From NCBI GenBank assembly GCA_947172415.1, contig OX359196.1, positions 4,466,501 through 4,530,500 on the forward strand: DNA of 64,000 nucleotides, read 5' to 3'. This DNA is from Chondrosia reniformis (Eukaryota > Porifera > Demospongiae > Chondrillida > Chondrillidae). This document shows positions 23,575-33,393 of this stretch, piece after piece. Positions within the stretch are counted from its first letter, which is position 1. Every line of letters begins with the position of its first letter. The notes under the pieces are model-generated. The model was given only the letters and a program-made list of their open reading frames with translations, was not told where the DNA came from and did no database searches. Position numbers and translations under genes: made by a program.

Positions 23575-24025
23575 ATATACTACTGAATGCAAAGTATACA
23601 ACTGGACATTGAGACATCGACATGATCACACTTATATATAAGAGCAATAACCTACAGATTGTAGGCTAGATCACATGGCTTATCAGTTACATTTTCACAC
23701 CTACTAGAGTGCAATTCCTATATTTCTATTACATTAATTCCAAAGGGAACCAGTCTGTTTAAGGGGTCTCAGTTAATGACAACATTTGATATGTATCTTA
23801 AGAGGAAGCTAATTATAATACCTATAATTATAATAAGACCTTGAGGTTTCATTACATTTACACACACACATAAATGCATGGTTAGTTGGGTTATAGACCA
23901 ACTATTTTGTAACATGCACACAAGGGCATAAAAAGCCAAAGTCTAAATTATAATGTAAACCACAAAATATAAGTGTGATCATGTCAATGTCTCAATGTCC
24001 AGTTTGTAGTTTGTATTCAGTATCA
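23575..24025. mobile_element. Foldback element 1, ~450 bp
   Basis: The left side carries ACTGGACATTGAGACATCGA then ATGATCACACTTATAT; the right side carries ATAAGTGTGATCATGTCAAT then GTCTCAATGTCCAGT, its imperfect reverse complement. Arms ~75 bp, loop ~320 bp. No open frame. Likely a non-autonomous DNA element. Confidence 0.6.
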
Positions 24026-24946
24026 TGCTAGTGGTACCCATAGAATACAGGACATTGACTAAATTATAATTAATATTTAGTTGATTGTAGTTATCTTAGA
24101 AGTCAGAACATTTCGTAATACAATATAGTACTTATATATCTATCTATCTATCTGTCTATCTATACCTGCAATGTTTGCTATCTGTATTATAATTATGTAT
24201 AATGTATGTCATTTATATAGAGGAGCTGAAAAAACTTATTACTTCCTATCCACTAACTGCATTCATAACCATTATTGCTGCATGCCAGGTAGGCATTAAG
24301 AATGTACATCTTCAAGGTAGCATTTTGGGGTATATCTTTCTAGAGTGAAACATTAAAAGGTCAAAGTCTAAGTAATTAACTACTGCAGCTGTTCTGTAAT
24401 CTAATTATTGGCAGATAATGTAGTGAGAGCTTTAGCTCATTAAGCAGTAACTCCAACTTAATTTTGGCATATCATCTTTAAATATTAAATTAGGATTCAA
24501 TGTAAAAGCAAATTACTTGCATAATGATTAAATATAAATTAGATTGTGAGACTATAAAAACATATAAAACTATATACTATCTCCTTATGAGAAGGTGGAA
24601 GGTAAACCTGTACATGTGTATATATGATAACTTATGTTTGTACGTTTATATAAGAGTGTGTTGGGATGAGTATATATATATATATATATGGGCTCCTGTG
24701 TACCTATTTCCTCATTTATATATATATATATAGGGGTATATAATTGTCCATGTGTAGGAATAAGGAGTGCTATATTAAGCATGTTTAAATACAATCAAGT
24801 ACTACACAGTGCAAGTTACAAAAATTTACATAGATGCAAGTGACTCCCAAGATAATCACACTGAGGTATATAATATAATACGGATGCAAATGACTCCCAA
24901 AATAATCACAATCAGGTATATTAAACGCTACAAGACTTTAGCCACA

Positions 24947-25800
24947 CTGAAATTCTCAACTGCTGCATACAGAGTAGTAGTCTCTACAGATCATATAAGG
25001 TTAAACACATGGCCTTCCAATTACCTTTTCACACCTTAGTATAGACTGAAGATGATGCATCTGCATGCCATTATCAGCAAAAATTCCAGTCTCAGGCAGG
25101 GGGTCTCAGCCAATAATCACCGCAGATTTGACTTGCCTTGAGTGTGAGCTAGGAGTACCGTTGGTTGCTTGCATGCATTCACATAAACAACAGGGTGAGA
25201 GACAATTTGGTAACTTGCACACAAGGGACATTGTTCATGAAATAAATTAAAGGCCCCAGCCTTTATGTCCCTTGTGTGCAAAGGATGGGGGAGGACTGAC
25301 TTACATCAGATGGGGAAAGAGACGCTGTCCCAGCACTAGTGGAACTACACTAGTGTATGAAGGTCTAACAGCTGGATCATACTATACTCACACTGGAGGA
25401 GGAGCTAACTATATCTGTATGACCAAAGAACCACTGTAACAGGGTTAGAGACCATTTTGTAACTTGTACACAAGGGACATCATATACGTATATAAAGGCC
25501 TTGGCCTTTTATGTCCTTGTGTACAAGTTACAAAATGGTCTCTAACCCTGTTGATTATGCAAATGCATGCAACCAACCGTCAGTATTCTTAGCTCCCTCA
25601 CAAGGCAAATCAAATCTGCTGTGGTTATTAGCTGAGACCCCTTTAAGACTGGAACCTTTGTTGATATATTGCATGTAGATGCATCATCTTCAGTCTATAC
25701 TAAGGTGTGAAAAGGTAATTGGTAGGCCATGTGTTCTACCTTGGATGATCTGTATCAACTACTACTCTCTATGCAGTAGTTGAGGATTTATATTAAAACC
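24947..25800. mobile_element. Foldback element 2, ~850 bp with ~300-bp imperfect arms
   Basis: The left arm includes AATTACCTTTTCACACCTTA and GATGATGCATCTGCATG; the right arm includes the reverse complements GGTGTGAAAAGGTAATTGG and GATGCATCATCTTCAGTC. The arms match over roughly 300 bp with scattered differences. A smaller near-perfect palindrome sits inside the right half. Confidence 0.7.
25438..25552. repeat. Nested palindrome, ~43-bp arms
   Basis: AACAGGGTTAGAGACCATTT at the left and AAATGGTCTCTAACCCTGTT at the right are exact reverse complements. The arms continue through TTGTAACTTGTACACAAGG with at most one or two differences. The ~25-bp centre is AT-rich around an AAGGCCTTGGCCTTTT core. 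Confidence 0.85.
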
Positions 25801-26131
25801 ACGTGCTATATTAATGAAATGATCACTGTGAAACTGACATATATATATCATGGTACCTGTGTATGACAAACGGCTGACAAAATATTGCTTAATTAAAATT
25901 GCAAATATAATAAACAAGGTAATGATTGCACAATCTGGTGATGTATAGTGATGTCTTTCTATAGGGCGTTTTCACATGGCGTCACATAATTAGTCGCTGC
26001 CATTTTGGTGCACAATTGTACGTAGTCCGATCTAGCCTTTATCCTCAGACCCTGCTGTGTACATATGTCTTTCCTACATCACTTGCTGACGCTTGCTCCG
26101 GAAGGGTCTGGGTATGAGACTAAGGCCAATC

Positions 26132-26716
26132 ATGGTAATCTGCATTGTTGTTGGATGTTCCAAGCGATCAGACAGAGATAAGGACATATCTTTCTATCGT
26201 ATACCATCGGTGAGGAAGGGCAGAAGCGAAAAGGAATTTGAATTGAGTAAGAAATGGAGAGAAGGTTTTCTGGCAGCAATTTCTAGGGCAGATTTGATGA
26301 CAAGTAAGCTGGAAAACGGCCGTATTTGTTCCAGACATTTCGTATCTGGACAGCCTGCTGATCTTTTTGATGAGCTGAACCCCGATTGGCTGCCAACATT
26401 AAACCTCGGCCACTCCAAGGTAAAGAGCTCATCGACAAGTATTAGATTATACACAAATAAGGAACCTTTTGGTAGACACTGTAGTAAAAGATCAGTCACT
26501 ATCACAAATCTCTAAAAACCAAAGCAGAAGGCTAAGAAAAAGTTGCAGAAGACAAGGAATGTCAATGTGTGCCATGTATGTTTTACAAAACCTGCAGACA
26601 GTACTAGTCTTGCTTGTGACTGTAGTCAATGGTACTACTGGCAATGTGTTAATCTGACTCAGTCACAGGCCAAGGAACTCGAATCATTTAAGTGCCCCAG
26701 TGGATGCCTAACTTAA
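26132..26716 (+). CDS. THAP-domain protein with PHD-like finger
   Basis: Exon 1 (26132-26419) encodes a THAP DNA-binding domain: VICIVVGCSK supplies the first Cys pair, ICSRHF the Cys-x2-His pair, followed by the DWLPTLNLG equivalent of the AVPTIF box. The frame then meets a TAA at 26513-26515. A GT at 26420 (TCCAAG|GTAAAG) and an AG at 26526-26527 (AAAGCAG|AAGGC) define a 108-bp intron, a multiple of three, that removes the stop and joins the THAP domain in phase to 26528-26716. That exon encodes a lysine-rich stretch then a PHD-like zinc finger: CHVC, CDCSQWYYWQC, FKCPSGC. The usual PHD histidine appears as Tyr and one spacing is C-x-C, so the finger is atypical. Predicted protein 158 residues. 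The role may be transcriptional or transposase-derived. ATG 26132 is preferred because THAP domains start at the N-terminus; an in-frame ATG at 26114 is possible. Confidence 0.65.
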
Positions 26717-27064
26717 TTTGTTCATGACAACAAGCAGTTACAGCTCTTTTATTATGCTATTCAACTTTATATTTCATTATCAACATTATTCTTTTTATAT
26801 ATTTGTCCAAATTTGCATGGGACAGATAATTATGACTATATACAGGAATTACCATAATTTCAGCATGATAAATTTCAGTGGTACAGTGTTACAGTGGTAT
26901 ACAGTGGCATACAGTGGTATACAGTGGTATGCAGCGGTATATACGCACGAACGACGAGACATGGGAAACGTCTTCAAACAAAGAACTTCCGCATGTTTCT
27001 AAGGTCGACCACGAATATTGCGCAACCAATTCATATCGTCTTATAGAAATTGTTCTGAGAGGCC
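26717..27064. other. Intergenic, short tandem repeat
   Basis: Contains about six 10-bp units related to ACAGTGGTAT at 26877-26941. Nothing else recognised. Confidence 0.5.
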
Positions 27065-27185
27065 TGCGTGGAAACTGACGTCGATCCGCTGATTTCGAAA
27101 GTCAAAAAGTATATGCAACTGTGCAACTATGCAAAACCTACAAATTGTTATATATCCTCAAAATTGAGTAGCTAGATTGTGGAAA
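27065..27185 (+). promoter_or_regulatory. Upstream segment shared by both DUF288 genes
   Basis: This ~120-bp leader is recognisably the same as 33254-33393: both hold GCGTGGAAACTGACGTC, then AAAAAGTATATGCAAC and CCTCAAAATTGAGTAGCTAG directly before the gene. TGACGTC resembles a CRE half-site. Conservation outside the coding part suggests the promoter was duplicated with the gene. Regulatory function is inferred. Confidence 0.5.
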
Positions 27186-29399
27186 ATGAGGTGTAACATT
27201 TGGAAAAATAGACACGTCAGAACGATATACATATTAATGGTCACCGTCTTGGTTTGCTGTATTTTGATGGCAATCAACCGGTTAAATAAACCATCACTTT
27301 TGGCCGCAATAACCGTCGAAAGGGAACAGGCAAAGTGTTACCTACTCGTAAAACAGCACCAGTCAGCGCCAGCAGAAGGAAAGAAGTATGACATTCCTGT
27401 CGAAAGAGTTGTCAGTGGCTATATAAAAGATTTAGAAACTGTGAGATACCTCGAATGGGACCCGTTTTCCCATTTAATGTCGTATACTTTGAAGAGATCC
27501 TTCCATCAAGAGAACTGCTCGCAGTGGGCTGTAGTGACCACCATCAATCCACCCACACAGGCCATCAAGCAAATAGAAGGGCTCGAGGACTGGTGCCTTG
27601 TCGTTGTTGGAGATCAAGACACTCCCGACAACTTTACACTAGCTGGACAGAGAAGCGTGTATTTAGGAGTCAGTGAACAGGAACATCTAACATACAGGAC
27701 AGTACAACTCACACCTTGGAGGACCTTCAGTCGTAAAAACATTGGCTATCTGTATGCTATACAACACGGAGCTGAAGTAATCTTTGATTTTGATGACGAC
27801 AATAAATTAAATTCAGATAAACTAAATATCCAGAAAATTTTGCACAGGAATCTTAATGTAGCGCGTGTGCGTGGAAATCTATGGAACCCTTATCCATTTT
27901 ACGGTTTTCAGGATGCGTGGCCAAGAGGCTTTCCACTCAACCTCATAAAGAAAACGTATACAACTGCACCTCCTGTCAAAAATGTAGCAGGTTATGGAGT
28001 TAAGCGCGTTGGTGCATGGCAGCTGCTTTCAGATGGTGACACTGATGTCGATGCTATCTACCGACTGACGCGTGGTATTCCTAACATAACATTCAGTCGC
28101 AAATTTAAAGGAACTAGACTTCCGCCTGGTGTTATGAGCCCATTTAATGCCCAGTCGACCTTTTTCCATCGCGATGCCTTCTGGAGCATGTCTCTTCCCT
28201 TGTCAGTACACGCTAGAGTAAGCGACATATGGCGAGCATACATGGCAGAGAGATTGATGTGGGAAGCCGGGCTAGGTGTTGCGTTTTTACCCTCTTTTAT
28301 CAATGCTACAGGTAGGAATTTTCACAAGCCCTACTTTGATTATCAAGCTGAGTTACCACTTTACCAAAAAGCAGGAATTTTGACAAGATATTTAACTAAG
28401 TGGAAATGCCTAAGGAACCTTCTAAAGGAATGTATTTTGCAACTCTATAGAGATATGTTTGAAGTAGGAATCCTAGAGGAGGAAGATGTGAGCTATATGG
28501 TTGCTTGGTTGAACGACTTATCTGCAATGGGATACATATTCCCAGCCATGCAAAATAATCAAAGATGGAGGATGGAGGATTGGAGGAAGATTCGACTGTG
28601 TGTAGAATTTAATACTAACTTTCCCTTGTTGGAGGAAAATATAAATTCAACTTTAAAGTTACTTCATTCTCACTATGCTCAATATTTTGATAGAATTTCC
28701 TATACTGGCCCTATTCCTAGACCAGATTACATTAGTAAGGACATTGAATACATTCAGTGCAACGAAAGTGAAACAGGATATTTACAACAGAAATGTATTG
28801 TTGCTCATTTGGAGTCTTTTCCAAGTGAAGAGGGATATCTCTATATAGCTGATGATACATTTATTGATTTTTCAAGGTTGTCTAAAATGCCACTGGATAA
28901 AATATGGATCAAGGAAGGTCAAAGGTATAATATTACGAATGCTAATGAATTTAAAGGTTGGTACTGGTGGAACTCAGAATATGGATACAATTCCTTGATT
29001 GACCATTGGGAGAAACTTCCGCAGAGCATGAAAGATAAAGTTGCACAAGCAACAGGAAGTGCAGACATCATCAGAACGCATGCTCTTGCAGATTTTGTGT
29101 ATATTCCTCAAGTCTCAAGAAAGACGTTTATAGAAGCTACCAAAGCACTAGCCTATGAAGACCCTCCGCTCTTTTGTGAGATCGCATTACCAATTATAGC
29201 AGACATTGCAGATGGACCTAATGTGATTCCATTGGAGGAGTGTCTGTTATGGAAAAAAAGACGCACAACAAGTAATCTAAGGGACTCTACTGTAAGTGGA
29301 AAATGTGATGTAGTGCATCCTTTTAAATTAACCAATACTAAGGAGAGGTTGCTTTGGATGGAACAAATGAGAGCATTAGAGGAGGAGTGGGTTTCTTGA
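27186..29399 (+). CDS. DUF288/STELLO-like Golgi glycosyltransferase-family protein, copy 1
   Basis: Intronless, 737 residues from ATG 27186. The preceding in-frame TTG at 27177 is not needed. A short basic N-terminus is followed by a hydrophobic anchor (~12-30), giving a type II, probably Golgi, topology. Residues ~70-390 carry the DUF288-like core: WAVVTTINPPTQAI, then VIFDFDDDNK near 200 (Asp-rich metal-binding motif as in GT-A enzymes), PFNAQSTFFHRDAFWSM and VSDIWRAYMAERLMWE, a pattern of DUF288 proteins in nematodes and of plant STELLO proteins. The second half (NCES-type Cys, Tyr/Trp-rich) is not recognised and may be a second catalytic or binding domain. Enzymatic activity of the family is not firmly established. 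A near-identical copy lies 6.2 kb downstream. Confidence 0.8.
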   Translation: MRCNIWKNRHVRTIYILMVTVLVCCILMAINRLNKPSLLAAITVEREQAKCYLLVKQHQSAPAEGKKYDIPVERVVSGYIKDLETVRYLEWDPFSHLMSYTLKRSFHQENCSQWAVVTTINPPTQAIKQIEGLEDWCLVVVGDQDTPDNFTLAGQRSVYLGVSEQEHLTYRTVQLTPWRTFSRKNIGYLYAIQHGAEVIFDFDDDNKLNSDKLNIQKILHRNLNVARVRGNLWNPYPFYGFQDAWPRGFPLNLIKKTYTTAPPVKNVAGYGVKRVGAWQLLSDGDTDVDAIYRLTRGIPNITFSRKFKGTRLPPGVMSPFNAQSTFFHRDAFWSMSLPLSVHARVSDIWRAYMAERLMWEAGLGVAFLPSFINATGRNFHKPYFDYQAELPLYQKAGILTRYLTKWKCLRNLLKECILQLYRDMFEVGILEEEDVSYMVAWLNDLSAMGYIFPAMQNNQRWRMEDWRKIRLCVEFNTNFPLLEENINSTLKLLHSHYAQYFDRISYTGPIPRPDYISKDIEYIQCNESETGYLQQKCIVAHLESFPSEEGYLYIADDTFIDFSRLSKMPLDKIWIKEGQRYNITNANEFKGWYWWNSEYGYNSLIDHWEKLPQSMKDKVAQATGSADIIRTHALADFVYIPQVSRKTFIEATKALAYEDPPLFCEIALPIIADIADGPNVIPLEECLLWKKRRTTSNLRDSTVSGKCDVVHPFKLTNTKERLLWMEQMRALEEEWVS

Positions 29400-30186
29400 A
29401 AAACAGTATTTTGATTTATAATAGAGCAACATATAAATGCTTGAATGAGCTTTAAATTCCAAGGAGTCTGATATTATGCATTTGGCTGATTTTATTCACA
29501 CAAGTCAACTTGACATTAGATTGATCTGTAGTATAGTTTCCCTTTTATAGTGACTCATGGGCCTCAACTTGGCCTTGTGCTTTTTTTGCATGTTTCATTT
29601 TAATAAATATTATTATTATTTATTATTATTATTATTATTATAAATATTTTATTATAATGGAAGTATAGTCTAATAAAACTATGATTAGATCGTCATTATT
29701 GCTGACAATTTGTATGGTAAGGTTTCTGATTTAATGGTTATTGATTGTGCAAATTTAAAGAAAATTGCACCAACTCTACTACTATATAAAAGAAAAAAAG
29801 AAAAATATATAAGAGAAAGTTGAGAAAAAAAACGATTTTTCGATCCATTCAAGAATAGCTTTTTATTGAACTTTGCATGTCTCCTTTTGAAGGCATTTAT
29901 AGTTGTATGATTAAGATTGAGTATGGAAGGTTTATTTAAGTCTTTTAAGCGACAATTCTTACCTAGGAGTGAAGATGTGGGTATAGGAGAGATTCTGACA
30001 CTAGCATTTTATACCATGCCCTTCCTTAGCATTTTAAAATTATAGCATAATATTTTATTTATGGGAAATTTGAGCACGCATTAATTTCCGGAATTACAGT
30101 ATAACTATTTTAGTGATATATACGTAGTTCTTGTTAGGTTCACTGCAATAATGCCTTCTTATAAAACCTAATTTTATATATTAGGA
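29400..30186. other. Intergenic, AT-rich, with a probable retroelement 3' tail
   Basis: A segment at ~29437-29643, absent from the otherwise matching 3' flank of copy 2, ends in an ATT/TTA microsatellite and carries CTCATGGGCCTCAACTTGGC, similar in style to the LINE 3' end near 33.05 kb. I read it as a small insertion specific to copy 1's flank. The DNA after it (to ~29880) again matches the copy 2 flank. Confidence 0.5.
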
Positions 30187-31122
30187 TTGTCGTCATCATC
30201 ATGGTGGGACAAGCTCTTAGTGTTGGGCCTGGATTTTGGCTATTTCCCCAACACGCAAAAGAGCGTGGTTGTCACAAAACCATCGTATCTTGAGGAAGCC
30301 ACCAGAATCTTTGCAGAACACAATGTGACGATCACAACGGATGGAAACAAGTACTTAGGGACGCCAATGGAAAGTGAAGCCTCTGTGAACGAGTCTATCA
30401 AGCAGAAAATAACAGAGTGGATTGAAGAAATCAAGCAACTGTCCCTCATTGCACAAAGTGAGCCACAGTCAGCCTTTGTGGCATTTACACACAGTATTGT
30501 TAGTGAGTGGTTGTTTTTCCTGAGAACCGTCCCAGCAACCGATGTCCATCTGGCCTCACTGGAAGAGGCTATCAGATTCATCTTCATTCCATCCATATCA
30601 GGATGCAGTGCCCTCGCTGATGGGGAAAGAAGTCTCCTGTCCTTGCCAACAAGGCTTGGTGGCATGGGAATCATCGATCCAAGAAAGTTGAAAGAAGAGA
30701 TCAGGAGGAGTAGAGAAGTCACACAACCCCTAACCAAGCACATTATCAAGAAAGACCATACCTACAGCAGTGAAATGAGAGCAAACCAACTGCAAGCCAG
30801 GAAGGAAGTGAAGGCAAAGAAAAGAAAAGAGAAAGAGGAAGAGACTGATCTATATACTCACACAAACTCTGGACGCACCACAAAAGCGAGCAATGATCCT
30901 GTCCCAAGAGAAAGGTGGCTTACTGTTCTTCCAATGACGGAACATGGATTTAGCCTCCACAAAGGGGCATTCCGAGACGGACTGTGCCTTAGATATGGGT
31001 GGAAGCCGGAAAGGATGCCTACAGCATGCATGTGTGGAAAACAGTTTAATGTTGAACACGCCCTTAGCTGCAACCGCGGCGGCTTTCCAATCATACGGCA
31101 CATCATACGGAAATTTAAGTAA
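30187..31122 (+). pseudogene. Reverse-transcriptase-derived ORF, 5'-truncated and interrupted at its 3' end
   Basis: An open frame of 311 codons with no ATG start (begins at TTG). GLDFGYFPNTQKSVVVTK and YLGTPMES match the end of the palm/thumb in RTs common in cnidarian and sponge genomes; LPTRLGGMGI and the basic KAKKRKEK region follow. The C-terminus has a Cys/His knuckle (CMCGKQFNVEHALSCNRGG) leading into RHIIRK, where intact relatives usually continue with an R-H-N-x-I-R-D block. The catalytic YxDD part is missing upstream. The frame stops exactly where sequence of the foldback element F1 begins, so it is a retroelement relic broken by an insertion. Clade not assigned. Confidence 0.7.
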
Positions 31123-31312
31123 CTTAACCATACACTTCTGTGTTTGGGCGCACCAAGCTGCAACTTCTGTATGATTAGCCTTATCTTATATTCACTGTAA
31201 TAAGCTTGTTTCAATACTTTTTGCAGATGTACTAGACCAGTCACTGCTAAACACTGCCATTCCTACTTCTAACATAATTTTCTTAAATGTTTTTATTTAC
31301 TTGAGTATATAT
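31108..31312. mobile_element. Collapsed copy of foldback element F1
   Basis: AAATTTAAGTAACTTAACCA and ACACTTCTGTGTTTGGGCGC match the inner left arm of the element at 53712-54087. CAACTTCTGTATGATTAGCC through TTTTTATTTACTT match its outer right arm. The outer left and inner right arms are absent, so this is a deletion derivative inserted in the RT-like ORF. Confidence 0.75.
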
Positions 31313-31364
31313 ACCTACTCTAACATTGATGTCCCCTTTAGTAATAAACAGGCCTTTATCAAAT

Positions 31365-31595
31365 GAAAAATCTAATTCCTACATGCTATATGCCTATTCT
31401 GTAAAAAGAGCCTATAGGGGAACTAAACCTAAAGAGAGCTTTAGATGAAGATACAGTAGTCTTTTCTTCCTTCTTTTCCCTTCTTTCATCTTCTTCTCCA
31501 CTGGGTCAGACAGCCGTTTCTGGGAATTCCACCCTTCATCAGTGATCCTGGGAGTCTTTGTCTTTTTCTTTATCTTGATCTTCTGTGAATCCTTG
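31365..31595 (+). repeat. Dispersed repeat R1, copy 2
   Basis: About 230 bp from GAAAAATCTAATTCC to TGAATCCTTG; contains AGCTTTAGATGAAGATACAG and GGAATTCCACCCTTCATCAG, like the other copies. Confidence 0.85.
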
Positions 31596-31803
31596 GCTCA
31601 CTATGCTAAATCTAGGGGCCTTATATACACTATTTTGGCGCCAAAAGTTAAATAAGGTGTTAACTAAGACACATGATGAAATTTAATTTTATGAAAGGAA
31701 TGTAGGTCCAATTAACTTTTATGAATTAATTATAAATCTATTAGTAATCTTGCTTGTACAGGTAAAACAGACTCAGCATAACTATAGACACAAGTAGGAC
31801 ATA

Positions 31804-32397
31804 TTACGTAAGTCTACCCTTAGGTCTTCTAGTAGTAACATTTCTTTGGAGGTGGGGTAACACAATATGGGGTAACACAAGACAGTCCTTAAGCATACTA
31901 GCTACTTTTTGCTTATACTTGATTCTAACTAGAGGCTGCCGGGATAGGAAGGTTTTAAAGGTTGATTTTAGCTTAAAGTATTTGTAACCCTGCTTAATAA
32001 GCCTACTGCATAACTGCAAACTTTTAGCCTGAAAACTGGAGAAGTCACTACATATTCTAGAATACCTAATTAGTTGTGAAATAAAGACACCATAGGCTGG
32101 GGTATTAGGAATATTACTATCTAAATGGGGGAAATTTACTATATCAAAGTTAAAGTCCTCTCGCTTATCATATACTTTAGTGATAAATTGATTGTTAGTA
32201 ATGGTTATATCTAAGTCTAAAAAGGGGGATTTTTTAGGGCTGGTATTTGTCTTTTTAAGAATAAGTTCAATGGGGTAAATATCACTAATTGACAGTTCAA
32301 AATCCTTGTTGTTAATACATAAAAGGTCATCAATATACCTATAAGTATTGGAAAATTTAATAGCTAGGGTGATGTTATCCTTAAGTAGTCCTTTCAT
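31804..32397 (-). pseudogene. Penelope-like-element reverse transcriptase fragment
   Basis: A 197-codon frame. RYIDDLLCINN holds the YIDD catalytic motif of an RT palm; SDIYPIELILKKTN, PFLDLDI, VYDKREDFNFDIVNFP and AYGVFISQLIRYSRIC follow in the order typical of Penelope-like or related RTs in invertebrates. The fingers region upstream is missing, so it is 5'-truncated. A GIY-YIG piece fitting the same element class lies at 36062-36330 on the plus strand, so the two are not one intact insertion. Confidence 0.7.
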
Positions 32398-32557
32398 AAA
32401 CTATACACTACAGAAAATCAATAATTCAGCAATAAAGGAATGGAATATGGATGTAGAAATCAATAGTCAGTCTGGTGGTAGGTTAGCTCTCTACAGACTC
32501 TTGAAAGTGTGACTCTCTGTGGAGGAGTATGTGGTGATGGGAGAGATTGACAAAATT

Positions 32558-32854
32558 TAAAGGAGAGTTCTGACATCTCTGAGGTGTGGATGCCTGCCAC
32601 TCCAAATAGAACTTGGCAGAATCCGACATCCTAAGGTGCCACTGGAGGACCAGGTCTATAGACTGTGTAACCTTGGTGAGATTGAGGATACCACACACTT
32701 TTTGATCACGTATCCCACTTTTAACAATCTTCAATGTAAGTTATTTAATGAATGCATTAACTATCACCTCCACTTCTTTTCTTTGCAAAAGTACCCTTTT
32801 ACTCTATTGTATCCTAGTAAACAAATCACCAATCTTATTTTGATATGTATTTAA
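32558..32854 (+). pseudogene. LINE ORF2 C-terminal fragment
   Basis: The frame gives LRCGCLPLQIELGRIR, then LCNLGEIEDTTHFLITYPTF, the Cys/His-bearing tail seen in jockey/CR1/L2-type LINE ORF2 proteins (one zinc Cys replaced by Tyr). It ends at a TAA followed by ~250 bp of likely 3' UTR. Confidence 0.6.
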
Positions 32855-33110
32855 AGCACAAATCCCTTAGCTAATTATTTATTATACATTTTCTTGGCTT
32901 TTTATAGAGCATGCATGTCTCCATGCACCTCTCACCCACCCCACCCTATAGATATACCTAGCTGTCTATTCCAGAAGAGCAATGAACTTCCAAGCACTAT
33001 ATATTTATCATGACTTTCCTTTGTAATGTGACTTATAAACCTGAACTGGTTGGGCCATCCTTATTAATCTTTGTATGGCATGTCACAATAATAATCAATC
33101 ATTATTATTA
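32855..33110 (+). mobile_element. LINE 3' UTR and tail
   Basis: After the ORF2 fragment the sequence runs to TTTGTATGGCATGTCACAAT and ends in an AAT/ATT microsatellite (to ~33110), the usual 3' end of CR1/L2-like elements. From 33254 on, the DNA matches the leader of DUF288 copy 1. Confidence 0.55.
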
Positions 33111-33253
33111 AGCAATGGATGGATGTATGGTAGTGTTACATGTAGAGCATCAAAGCATATAAAAATCGAATAAAACTGAAAGTGTATTTACATATATAAC
33201 ATTGAATATAGGGCCGATGTTTTTTCCTAATAAGCGGCCCATACGTATATAGC

Positions 33254-33393
33254 TGCGTGGAAACTGACGTCCACAAATGTGATATATATAATTTAGAAGT
33301 TTAAAAAGTATATGCAACAGTTGAACTGTGCTACTATGCAAAACCTACGAATTGTTATATTATCCTCAAAATTGAGTAGCTAGATTGTGGAAA
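33254..33393 (+). promoter_or_regulatory. Upstream segment of DUF288 copy 2
   Basis: Matches 27065-27185, including AAACTGACGTC and CCTCAAAATTGAGTAGCTAG. A few small insertions lie between the shared blocks, so it is slightly more diverged than the coding part. Confidence 0.5.

Larger units (their letters stand above)
23119..26131. other. Gene-poor, foldback-rich interval
   Basis: No coding signal except chance frames. Contains foldback elements at ~23575-24025 and 24947-25800, a nested palindrome at 25438-25552, a TATC microsatellite near 24137-24165 and TA-rich runs near 24670-24735. If the SETD6-like exon at 41 kb belongs to the gene at 19.6-23.1 kb, this is part of its intron 1. Confidence 0.6.

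Noticed and set aside
30240-31244. Minus-strand frames opposite the RT-like ORF
   Set aside because: Antisense shadows; the plus strand has the RT and zinc-knuckle motifs.
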